A stretch of DNA of 64,000 nucleotides from Paenibacillus mesophilus. GTDB taxonomy: Bacteria > Bacillota > Bacilli > Paenibacillales > NBRC-103111. The number at the start of each line of letters is the position of its first letter. Positions within the stretch are counted from its first letter, which is position 1. Under the pieces are notes generated by a model that saw only the letters and a list, made by a program, of their open reading frames with translations, had not been told where the DNA came from and searched no databases. The stretch covers positions 1 to 64,000 of the forward strand of contig NZ_VCRA01000030.1 in the NCBI RefSeq assembly GCF_005938385.1. The letters run 5' to 3'. The translations under genes and the position numbers were made by a program. Shown piece by piece: positions 34,990 through 42,544 of this stretch.

Positions 34990-35190
34990 CCTAACGCGTC
35001 CAGACGGCGCAGTGATTCCGCCGTACCCCCGGCCAGGGATATTGTCCAAGTCAAGCGTTATGATGTCCCTGCCAGTTACCGCTGCGGCCTTCCGGCGTCC
35101 TCCAGTCAGCGTTCCGGCGACGAAGCCGCCTATGTCTTCATATCGTCCTGCTCCAAGTATCAATTCATCTTTTTGATTTTTCCAAAATGT
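34990..35190 (-). pseudogene. Remnant of phage VapE/primase-like gene
   Basis: The minus strand encodes HFWKNQKDELILGAGRYEDI, then GGFVAGTLTGGRRKAAAVTG and RDIITLDLDNIPG. This matches the N-terminal part of phage virulence-associated-E / primase proteins (GGFVGGTL-GGRR followed by a TLDxDxx motif). The frame loses resemblance after that and there is no start or remainder. Base composition is richer in G and C than its surroundings. It shows that a prophage once occupied this spot. Confidence 0.65.
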
Positions 35191-35240
35191 GATATATTGG
35201 TAAAAGATTACTTCTTAATAATATGGAGGCGATTGCGCTC

Positions 35241-35657
35241 ATGACGGAACATTTTGAAAGCAGGGCGGTTGAACCGGAAAAAGATTGGCTTCTAGCAGCA
35301 TATGTTGCTGTTGTAAATGGGTCTTCCATTGAAATGGGTGTTACACTTAGTGTAGGAGGTACAACCATTTCTGGAATGATGATTAGCGGCCAAACCTATA
35401 CTAGGCTATTAATAGAGTCTCTTAGAGCTGCCGGATCATCAGGAGCAGAGACTATAGCAAACGCCCTAGAAGAACCACTTACCGCATTTTACGGTAACAG
35501 AGTAGAACAAGATTCAGAGCAAGTTGCTAACATAGGTTTCATTCACTTAAAAAATGTAAAGATTCTAGGCGGTAACAACCAGTTTATAGAATTTAATAAT
35601 TGTCTTTGGAGAGGACGTTTATCCACTGTTGATGGGTTTATTCTTGGCAATTTATGA
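35241..35657 (+). CDS. gvpU: Gas-vesicle accessory protein GvpU-like
   Basis: 138 residues. The features match GvpU: an N-terminal helix (DWLLAAYVAVVNGSSIEMGV), a beta-rich core (TLSVGGTTISGMMISGQTY), IGFIHLKNVKI, and the end CLWRGRLSTVDGFILGNL. In gas-vesicle clusters this protein controls vesicle clustering and lies with gvpA and others, but no other gvp gene is in the window. The ATG is 11 bases after GGAGG, a long spacing; the frame may start at an ATG six codons earlier. The gene is isolated by a strong terminator. Confidence 0.8.
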   Translation: MTEHFESRAVEPEKDWLLAAYVAVVNGSSIEMGVTLSVGGTTISGMMISGQTYTRLLIESLRAAGSSGAETIANALEEPLTAFYGNRVEQDSEQVANIGFIHLKNVKILGGNNQFIEFNNCLWRGRLSTVDGFILGNL

Positions 35658-35660
35658 CGT

Positions 35661-35687
35661 AAATGTCGGCTAAAGCCGACATTTTTT
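35661..35687 (+). terminator. Rho-independent terminator
   Basis: AAATGTCGGC and GCCGACATTT form a perfect ten-base stem with a four-base loop and a T-run, directly after gvpU. Confidence 0.92.
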
Positions 35688-35756
35688 AATTGAACGATCT
35701 AATTAAATTTTTCAACATTCTTCCGATAAGACTGGTGATCAAAAAAAAATGGTGGG

Positions 35757-36155
35757 ATGACCAATATACTTCCGCGTAAGATTTTTGATGCAAAGATAGC
35801 GCCATCGAGAATAAGAGAGCCTTTTAAGGATCAGTTGCTAAAATCATATGAGTTTGTGTCAATTGTTGATATAGGTCTCTTCAATACAACTATTGAGGTG
35901 CGCTTACAAGTTGAGGGGCGGGGGAGACAGTGGGATAAAATTCATAAGTTTGTAATGATACTTGAAGATGCTCGTGGAAATGTTGTTGGTCGAAATAAAG
36001 ATTCCAAATGGGTAAGTTACACTTGGCAGAAGTTGAAAAAAGTCATTATAGATGCTGTTCCGCATGACGTTGGATTCATTGCCAAATTCAACTGGACGCT
36101 GCAAATCGGGAGTTTGGTAAAACGTACTCCCTTCGCGGGGTCTCCAAACTCATGA
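35757..36155 (+). CDS. Hypothetical protein
   Basis: 132 residues, mixed alpha/beta, with no signal peptide. It has the stretches SIVDIGLFNTTIEVRLQVEG and VSYTWQKLKKVIIDAVPHDV. I do not recognise it. The ATG is very close to a GGTGGG string, and base use is AT-rich as in the islet. It could be a phage or defence cargo gene. Confidence 0.5.
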   Translation: MTNILPRKIFDAKIAPSRIREPFKDQLLKSYEFVSIVDIGLFNTTIEVRLQVEGRGRQWDKIHKFVMILEDARGNVVGRNKDSKWVSYTWQKLKKVIIDAVPHDVGFIAKFNWTLQIGSLVKRTPFAGSPNS

Positions 36156-36295
36156 AACGGATGGAAATGAGCTATGCCAAACCCACCTACATACTTGTAG
36201 CAGTTGACCGTATTATTTTTTATCGATAAAGTATGGTGAACCGTACCCCAAATAGGGCGCGATAAAAGGGATGTGCTCATAAATAGTTTTTACGA

Positions 36296-36325
36296 GAAAA
36301 GACACCCTCACAAGGGTGCCCTCTT
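36296..36325 (-). terminator. Rho-independent terminator
   Basis: On the minus strand CACCCT and AGGGTG form a stem with loop TGTG followed by TCTTTT, just after the stop of the aldo/keto reductase gene. Confidence 0.75.
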
Positions 36326-36330
36326 GGCAG

Positions 36331-37248
36331 TTAAGGAAGAATATTGCCCGCCGAACGGAAAATGTCGTACCACTCTTCCCGCGTAAGGCGAATGTCGGCT
36401 GCTCGGCAGCAATCTTTCATTCTCTCGATATTCATCGTGCCGATGACAGGCTGCATGTTCGCCGGGTGGCGGAGCAGCCAAGCGACGGCGATCGTCGTGT
36501 TGCTTACTTCGTATTTCGCCGCGATCTCGTCGATCTTCTTGTTCAATTCGGGGAACTTCTCGTTGCCGAGGAATACGCCCTCGAAAAATCCGTATTGGAA
36601 AGGCGACCAAGGTTGAATCGTAATATCGTGGAGCCTGCAGAAGTCGAGCACGCTGCCGTCCCGGTTCACGGCCGAGTCGTTCCCCATGTTGACGTTGAAG
36701 CCTTGGGAGATCATAGTGGCATTCGTGATGCTGAGTTGGAGCTGGTTCGCCACAATCGGCTGCTTCACCGACTTCTTCAGCAGCTGGATCTGCATCGGAT
36801 TTTGATTGGAGACGCCGAAATGACGCACTTTGCCCGAGCTTTCCAGCAGATCGAAAGCTTCCGCCACTTCTTCCGGCTCGACGAGCGTATCGGGGCGGTG
36901 CAGCAGCAGCACATCCAAGTATTCGGTTTTGAGCCGTTTCAGGATCGCGTCGACCGAGTTAACAATATGTTCTTTGGAGAAGTCGAACATTCCGAGCCGA
37001 ATGCCGCACTTGGATTGCAGAATGATTTTGTCCCGAACGCCGGGGCTCATTTGAATCGCTTCCGCGAATAGTTCCTCGCATCTGCCTTTCCCGTAAATAT
37101 CCGCATGCTCGAAGAAATTGGCGCCTTCTTCAAGCGCCGCCTGGATGAAGCGCTCCGCTTGCGGCTTGTCCAGTGACTTAAGGCGCATACAACCGACTGC
37201 TATAACGGGTACCTCTAACGTGCTGATACCGAGCTTTATCGTTCTCAT
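36331..37248 (-). CDS. Aldo/keto reductase (YdhF-like)
   Basis: NADPH-dependent aldehyde/ketone reductase, 305 residues. The catalytic tetrad is present: Asp and Tyr in FEHADIYGKG, Lys in ILQSKCGI, and His in LLLHRPDTLV. It has the NQLQLSI and PVIGTMNIERM segments typical of the YdhF group. The ATG at 37248 has GGAGGTG eight bases upstream; the longer frame starts inside that site. The substrate is unknown; neighbours suggest sugar metabolism. Confidence 0.92.
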   Translation of the reverse strand: MRTIKLGISTLEVPVIAVGCMRLKSLDKPQAERFIQAALEEGANFFEHADIYGKGRCEELFAEAIQMSPGVRDKIILQSKCGIRLGMFDFSKEHIVNSVDAILKRLKTEYLDVLLLHRPDTLVEPEEVAEAFDLLESSGKVRHFGVSNQNPMQIQLLKKSVKQPIVANQLQLSITNATMISQGFNVNMGNDSAVNRDGSVLDFCRLHDITIQPWSPFQYGFFEGVFLGNEKFPELNKKIDEIAAKYEVSNTTIAVAWLLRHPANMQPVIGTMNIERMKDCCRAADIRLTREEWYDIFRSAGNILP

Positions 37249-37286
37249 GCCTAAACGCACCTCCGTTAATTATAAGTTGGACCGCT

Positions 37287-38058
37287 TCAAAAAGGAATCC
37301 GTTCCGTATGAATCACATAACCATGCTCGGCAGCCCATTCCACAAGTCCGTCCCAGAACTTCTCACAGGCAGAAACGATCTTCGACGAATCTGCCAATTC
37401 CCCGGACATTACGAGTTGTGCCACATCATCGAAGCCGACCGGACGATTCAGCATATTCAGCGCCTCCGGCAAAACGTTGGAGCCGGTAGTGAACCGTTTG
37501 CGATTGTGCAAACCGACCAGCATGGCGCCGTATTGGGCAAACTGCATAGCCAAGTAGGGCAAGTAGGTATGAGGGCCATGAAGACGGACGTTTCTAAGTT
37601 TTCCGATAAACTCGTACATCTCGCCCACAAGCACTTCGTTTATGCTGCGCCAGAAATCTTCCTTTGTCGGCGACTCGGCCGCTTCCTTTAATTGGGGGAA
37701 AAAGCCTTTAGGATCAAACAGACAAAGCGGAGCAAAGAAAGGACCGTGCGTCAACGGCCATTCGCCGTCGACCGTTGAGGCGGTTTCGAGAAGAACGTCC
37801 GCGCTGCGTACGTTCACTTCGGCTTTCCAAGGCCCCGACGACCATTCATAGCTAAAATCGATCGATTCGCTTGACTGCTCCAGAACGCAAAACATCTCGA
37901 TATCCGAGAAAGGACCGTCCGTCCCTCTGGAAACCGATCCGTAAACCCCGATCGCCAATACTTGGTTTCCGTAAACCTCGTGCAGCCTCTCCGGAAATGT
38001 CATGGCAGGTTTGAAGTCTTTCGCTCCGAGACATTTCTACAGGTCCATTCCTATTCAT
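37287..38058 (-). pseudogene. ANT(4')-type nucleotidyltransferase with N-terminal frameshift
   Basis: The long frame (from 38003) encodes 238 residues homologous to kanamycin/aminoglycoside 4'-nucleotidyltransferase: AIGVYGSVSRGTDGPFSDIE, WPLTHGPFF, RNVRLHGPHTYLP, and the C-terminal AAEHGYVIHTERIPF. The expected first residues (MSRSERLQTCHDI) are found in another frame from an ATG at 38058 with GGGAG upstream. They run into the main frame only after a one-base shift near 37990-38000. The internal ATG at 38003 has no ribosome site. It is probably a frameshifted gene or a sequencing error. All catalytic residues are in the intact part. Confidence 0.8.
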
Positions 38059-38181
38059 TAGCGTGCATCTCCCTTTTGATTTTGTCGGGTAAGCGGACAC
38101 TCATGCAGGAATGGTGGACCACGGGCTTAACGGGGGACTTTTTTTCGATGCATAAGAACTCCTCCTTTGAGATTGTGCATG

Positions 38182-39114
38182 CTACCGCTCGCTGCTTCTC
38201 ACGAACGACAGCACGATATCTTGCGGATGATCCCCGAACCCGGAGCCGAACAAGTTGAGCCCGCCCTTATTCGCGGCATCTTCGCTAACTTCGAAGCGGA
38301 CGCGGATCGGTTCGCGGTAGTGCAGGCCGAGCATGTCGAGCGTCGTCTCCGCTCCCGGGGAGCCGTTAAGAAAGCAGCCTTCCTTCGTTACTTTCCATTC
38401 GACGAGCGTGCCGTATTCGGTGCCGTGAAACCACCGGTCCGGCGTCAGCTTGCCTTTGCGGTCGCCGAAATCGCCCGGGCTCGTCCATGTTCCCACGAGC
38501 AGATCGTTCATGTACAGCGAAATATCCGACGGGTAATCCATGCGGAAGCTGTTCGCCTCGGAGCAAACCTCGGCCTTCAGCCTGAGCTCGTCGAGCGGTA
38601 CGCCCGGTGGCATCGGATTGGCAAAATAATATTCGATGCTTCCTGTACCCGAGAACCAGAGCAGCGACGCCTCCGTCCGCTCCGGCATGTAGAAGACGCG
38701 CGGATCGTCGATCGAACCGAACAAGGAGCCGTCTTTACCCGCCATCCCGCACGGCGGCTGGACTCGGCAGTTCGAATACATGCCGATCGGCATATGGATT
38801 TCTTCCAATCGGTGAAGTCCGTCTCCGGGCTTGATGGGGAGCTCCAGCAGAATCGCTTTGCAGGTGACGGAGCAAATTTTCTCCCGGTTCGCCCCCGGAG
38901 TGGAGACGATGAGCTCGGCCTGCTCGAGCATTTGCACGTTGATCGTAATCGTCGGCTGGGCGACTCCGAGCGCCTCTGCGAGCTGGCCTACGCTCATCGG
39001 CTTGTCGCCGAGCGCCTCCAGGATGCGTACGCGCAGGTCGCCGGATAACGCTTTGGCCACCTCGGTAATGCGCGAAGCGGGATACCGGATCAGTTCCTGT
39101 TTGAAATCGCTCAT
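38182..39114 (-). CDS. ArsR family regulator with large C-terminal domain
   Basis: 310 residues. The N-terminal ArsR-type winged helix (about 15-85) contains LSGDLRVRILEALGDKPMSV, GQLAEALGVAQPTITINVQM and LEQAEL. The remaining 220 residues are a beta-rich domain (YYFANPMPPGVPLDELRLKA and YREPIRVRFEVSEDA) that may bind a ligand such as a sugar. ArsR proteins are usually about 100 residues, so this is an unusual sugar-type regulator. The ATG follows AAGGAAG. It is divergent from the GH2 gene and probably controls it. Confidence 0.85.
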   Translation of the reverse strand: MSDFKQELIRYPASRITEVAKALSGDLRVRILEALGDKPMSVGQLAEALGVAQPTITINVQMLEQAELIVSTPGANREKICSVTCKAILLELPIKPGDGLHRLEEIHMPIGMYSNCRVQPPCGMAGKDGSLFGSIDDPRVFYMPERTEASLLWFSGTGSIEYYFANPMPPGVPLDELRLKAEVCSEANSFRMDYPSDISLYMNDLLVGTWTSPGDFGDRKGKLTPDRWFHGTEYGTLVEWKVTKEGCFLNGSPGAETTLDMLGLHYREPIRVRFEVSEDAANKGGLNLFGSGFGDHPQDIVLSFVRSSER

Positions 39115-39180
39115 ACGGTTCTTCCTTATCGAGAAATGATAGGTACAGTGTACACCAAAAAACGATTATTGTAAAAACGA

Positions 39181-39253
39181 AATGTACATTGATAAAATAA
39201 AATATTATAAAAACATAATATACATTGCATGTATTAAATGTATGCAGTAGAAT
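39181..39253 (+). promoter_or_regulatory. Promoter and palindromic operator of the GH2 gene
   Basis: A clear promoter: TTGCAT (39225-39230), 17 bp, TAGAAT (39248-39253). Upstream is a perfect palindrome AATGTACATT (39181-39190), with similar ATATACATTG and AATGTATGC strings beside it, suitable as binding sites for the divergent ArsR regulator. Confidence 0.6.
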
Positions 39254-39289
39254 GGGTGTGAAATCAAGAAGAAAGGTCGTGTTCACCCG

Positions 39290-42055
39290 ATGGAAACCCC
39301 CATCTTAACGAAGTCCGAGGCGGGCATTCCCCGGCCCGAGCATCCGCGTCCCGATTGGGAACGAGCGGATTGGCTCAATCTGAATGGTACATGGTCGTTC
39401 CGGTTCGATCCGGATAACGTGGGTATCGGACAGCTGTGGCACCAACATCCGGAACAACTGGAGCATCCCGAATTCGGCTTGCGCATTACGGTGCCGTTCT
39501 CGTGGGCCAGTCCGCTCTCCGGAGTGGGGCGCAACGAGAAAGGCATCGGCTGGTACAGGCGAACCGTCCGATGGACGCCCGCCAAGGCCGGTTCGAGGCT
39601 GTTTCTGCATTTTGGCGCCGTCGATTACGATTGCGACGTTTGGGTCAACGGCGAGCATGCCGGATCGCATACGGGCGGCTACGGCGCTTTCGATTTTGAT
39701 GTCACCGCGCTGTGGCTGAACGGCTCGGACAACATCATCGTCGTTCGCGCGGAAGACAACGATCGCGCCAGCCAAGCCCGCGGCAAGCAAGGCTACGGTG
39801 AAATCCGGGGCATTTGGCAGCCGGTGTGGCTGGAAGCACGATCGCAAAATTATGTGAAGGCAGCGAAATTCATAACCCAGATCGACGGGCAAGTGGAAGT
39901 AACGGCGACTATCGAGGCGAACCGGCCAGGGAAGGCGGAGCTGGATTTCCGTTTCGACGGTGGAAAGGTACAACATCGCGCCGAGCTTGAGCTGACCGAA
40001 GGCCGGAACGAAGCGAAGGTTTGTTTCACCGTCGACGCTCCGCGGCTCTGGAGTCCGGATACGCCGCATTTATACGAGGGAGAGGTGCGTCTTGCCGGCG
40101 ACGGCGGTGAAGATATCGTCCGCACGTATTTCGGCATACGCGAAATCGGGACCGCCTTGTTTGGCGACCGGGACTATCGCTGGATTACGCTGAACGGCAA
40201 ACCGGTCTACTTGAACGGCACGCTCGACCAATCGTATCATCCGACCGGCTATTTCACTTATCCGACGGATACGGAGATGCGGGAAGAAATTTACTTGATG
40301 AAACGGCTCGGCTTGAACTTCGTCCGCATCCATATCAAGCCGGAGGAGCCGCGCAAGCTGTACTGGGCCGACAAGCTGGGCATTCTCGTCATGGAAGACA
40401 TGCCGTGCTTCTGGGGCAACCCCGACCAGGAAGCCCGCGAGACGTACGAGCGGGAAGCGCTTGAGACGATTGAACGGGATTTCAACCATCCATCCATTTT
40501 CTCTTGGGTCATGTTCAACGAGACGTGGGGCTTGAAGACGGACGACGAGGCGCCGGACCAGACGAGGGACTGGATTCCCGCCAAGCAATATTTGCCGCAA
40601 ACGCAGGAATGGGTGCGCCATATTTACAAGTGGGCGAAAGTGATCGACCCGACCCGGCTCGTGGAGGACAATTCGGCCTGCAACTACGACCATGTGGAAT
40701 CCGATCTCAATACATGGCACTTCTATATGAACGGGTACGAGAAAGTGAAGGGGCATATCGCCAAAGTCGCCGATCAGACGTTTCCGGGCTCGGCGTTCAA
40801 CTATTGCGGCGGCAACGTCCAGAACGGCGCCCCTTTGATGAACAGCGAGTGCGGCAACGTATGGGGCATCGAAGGCGGAGCGGGAGACAGCGATATATCT
40901 TGGCATTACCGGTATATGTTGAACGAATTCCGCCGCCATGACAAAATATGCGGCTTCGTCTTCACGGAATTCCGCGACGTCATCAACGAGTTCAACGGCT
41001 ATTACCGGCTCGACGGCTCGGAGAAACGGTTCGGCTACGAATCGTTCGTGCCGGGCATGACGATCGCCGATCTGCACGCCGCGGATTTCATCGTGATCGA
41101 CGCCCCGCCCTGTCAGACGGTAGACGCAGGTACCGAAGCGATCCTATCGATTATGCGGTCCAGCTTCTCCGACCGGCATTTCGGGAAGCGGCTCCGGCTC
41201 GTCTGGGAACTGTCCTATGACCATTTGGGCGTAAGAACGGTTGCGGACTGCGGCGAGGTCACTCTGGACTGGGACGGCTACGGCGTGTCTCCACTTGAAC
41301 CGCTTACCGTCAAGCTGCCGGCGCTGGATGCCGTGGCCGTGCTGGCGCTGCGTCTCGCGACGGAGGAAGGCGAAGTCGTATCGCGCAACTTCACGACCTT
41401 CGACGTGAGAGGCGGCAAGCCCGGATCAGTCGGCGAAGGGGCGGCGCGGATCGTCAGTACGCCGGTAGGCGAATTCGCTGGCCACACGTTCCCGCACCAA
41501 TGGCAAGCGATTCAAGGCCACAAAATAAACGGCGGGCCGGAAGGCCGCTTCGACTACGAGATCACGCTGCCGGATCGGAAGGAGCTGGCCGTTATCCATA
41601 ACGTCGAGATATGGTTCGAGGCGGGCGCGAAACGGCTGCTGATCCGCAACGTCGAAGGAGGAACGTACGTCAAGTCGGAAATCTCGTTCATGCACGGCGC
41701 GGACCCGAATACGGAACGCAATCCGAACACGTATTACATGACCGACGAGGAATGCCACGAGTCCCGTCTGCAAGTGCTGATCGACGGAGAGCCGGTCGAG
41801 TCGTTCGTGCTTCCGGACGATCCGGCGGACAGCCGCGGGGTGCTGTCGTGGCATTACCAGCCGGTCTCGAACAAGCTGGACGAGGCGGGATCATACGGGT
41901 ATTTGTGCAAAGTAGCCGTTCCCGGCCGGATCGCGGCCAAGCTGGACCAAAGTCGCAGGCTGACGCTCTCGCTGCAGGCGGATGCAGGCGGTCTGGCACT
42001 GTACGGCCGCAATGCCGGGCGGTATCCGATCGACCTGATCGTTCGCTGCGAATAA
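39290..42055 (+). CDS. Glycoside hydrolase family 2 (beta-galactosidase/glucuronidase type)
   Basis: 921 residues. The sugar-binding jelly roll (about 30-200) is followed by an immunoglobulin-like domain and a TIM barrel with the GH2 signature and acid/base Glu in NHPSIFSWVMFNETWG. The nucleophile is likely the Glu in FVFTEFRDVI. A further C-terminal extension of about 250 residues (beta-rich) is present. No signal peptide is seen, so it is cytoplasmic and acts on imported oligosaccharides. GH2 covers several specificities (galactoside, glucuronide, mannoside), which sequence alone does not settle. It is divergent from the ArsR regulator. Confidence 0.92.
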   Translation: METPILTKSEAGIPRPEHPRPDWERADWLNLNGTWSFRFDPDNVGIGQLWHQHPEQLEHPEFGLRITVPFSWASPLSGVGRNEKGIGWYRRTVRWTPAKAGSRLFLHFGAVDYDCDVWVNGEHAGSHTGGYGAFDFDVTALWLNGSDNIIVVRAEDNDRASQARGKQGYGEIRGIWQPVWLEARSQNYVKAAKFITQIDGQVEVTATIEANRPGKAELDFRFDGGKVQHRAELELTEGRNEAKVCFTVDAPRLWSPDTPHLYEGEVRLAGDGGEDIVRTYFGIREIGTALFGDRDYRWITLNGKPVYLNGTLDQSYHPTGYFTYPTDTEMREEIYLMKRLGLNFVRIHIKPEEPRKLYWADKLGILVMEDMPCFWGNPDQEARETYEREALETIERDFNHPSIFSWVMFNETWGLKTDDEAPDQTRDWIPAKQYLPQTQEWVRHIYKWAKVIDPTRLVEDNSACNYDHVESDLNTWHFYMNGYEKVKGHIAKVADQTFPGSAFNYCGGNVQNGAPLMNSECGNVWGIEGGAGDSDISWHYRYMLNEFRRHDKICGFVFTEFRDVINEFNGYYRLDGSEKRFGYESFVPGMTIADLHAADFIVIDAPPCQTVDAGTEAILSIMRSSFSDRHFGKRLRLVWELSYDHLGVRTVADCGEVTLDWDGYGVSPLEPLTVKLPALDAVAVLALRLATEEGEVVSRNFTTFDVRGGKPGSVGEGAARIVSTPVGEFAGHTFPHQWQAIQGHKINGGPEGRFDYEITLPDRKELAVIHNVEIWFEAGAKRLLIRNVEGGTYVKSEISFMHGADPNTERNPNTYYMTDEECHESRLQVLIDGEPVESFVLPDDPADSRGVLSWHYQPVSNKLDEAGSYGYLCKVAVPGRIAAKLDQSRRLTLSLQADAGGLALYGRNAGRYPIDLIVRCE

Positions 42056-42111
42056 GCGGGTTTTCGCGGACAAAGCGGCGGCATGGGAGCTTCGTTTCAA
42101 GTTCGTAAAAG

Positions 42112-42302
42112 AAGAAAGGAAGAACCAGTTCCGCTATTGGCCTTGATCGAGGCGAAAAAAGGGGGAAACGGAACAATGAGTTCCTCTATTTCGGGAAAAT
42201 CGCCATTTTCATACTGAAAAAGTGAGGAAACGGAACTGAAAGTTCCTTTACTCTCGTTTTCCCGCCCTTTCCCGGGCAATAGCGGAACTCAAACTTCCGC
42301 AT
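42112..42302. repeat. Four-dyad array between hydrolase genes
   Basis: Four 15-bp dyads of the form GGAAN-N5-NTTCC start at 42118, 42170, 42232 and 42284 (spacings 52, 62, 52). The right arm of the first (GTTCCGCTATT) is the exact complement of the left part of the last (AATAGCGGAAC). No gene is seen in 42056-42544. Confidence 0.65.
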
Positions 42303-42544
42303 CCACAGGCTGCGCGGCCGTACACGATGGCCGGCGCGACGCACCCATATGGCTTACGTAAATGGATAGTCTCGCAAATCCTCAACAAGGATTGGACGGC
42401 AAGCCGTCAGCCAAGCCCGGACAGCAGCTTCTCAAGAATGTCCGAAACGGCTATCAACAGGTCCGCATCGCCAATAGCGATCCGGGCTTGTTTTCTTATA
42501 TAGTTAAGGCTGAAACGAAGCTCTTCCAAAAGGGGAACATAATC

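Noticed and set aside
35241..35657. Gas-vesicle cluster
   Set aside because: Only a GvpU-like gene is present; no structural or other accessory gvp genes are in the window.
40070..41077. 335-residue minus-strand ORF
   Set aside because: Shadow of the GH2 gene; no ribosome site and no protein-like composition.
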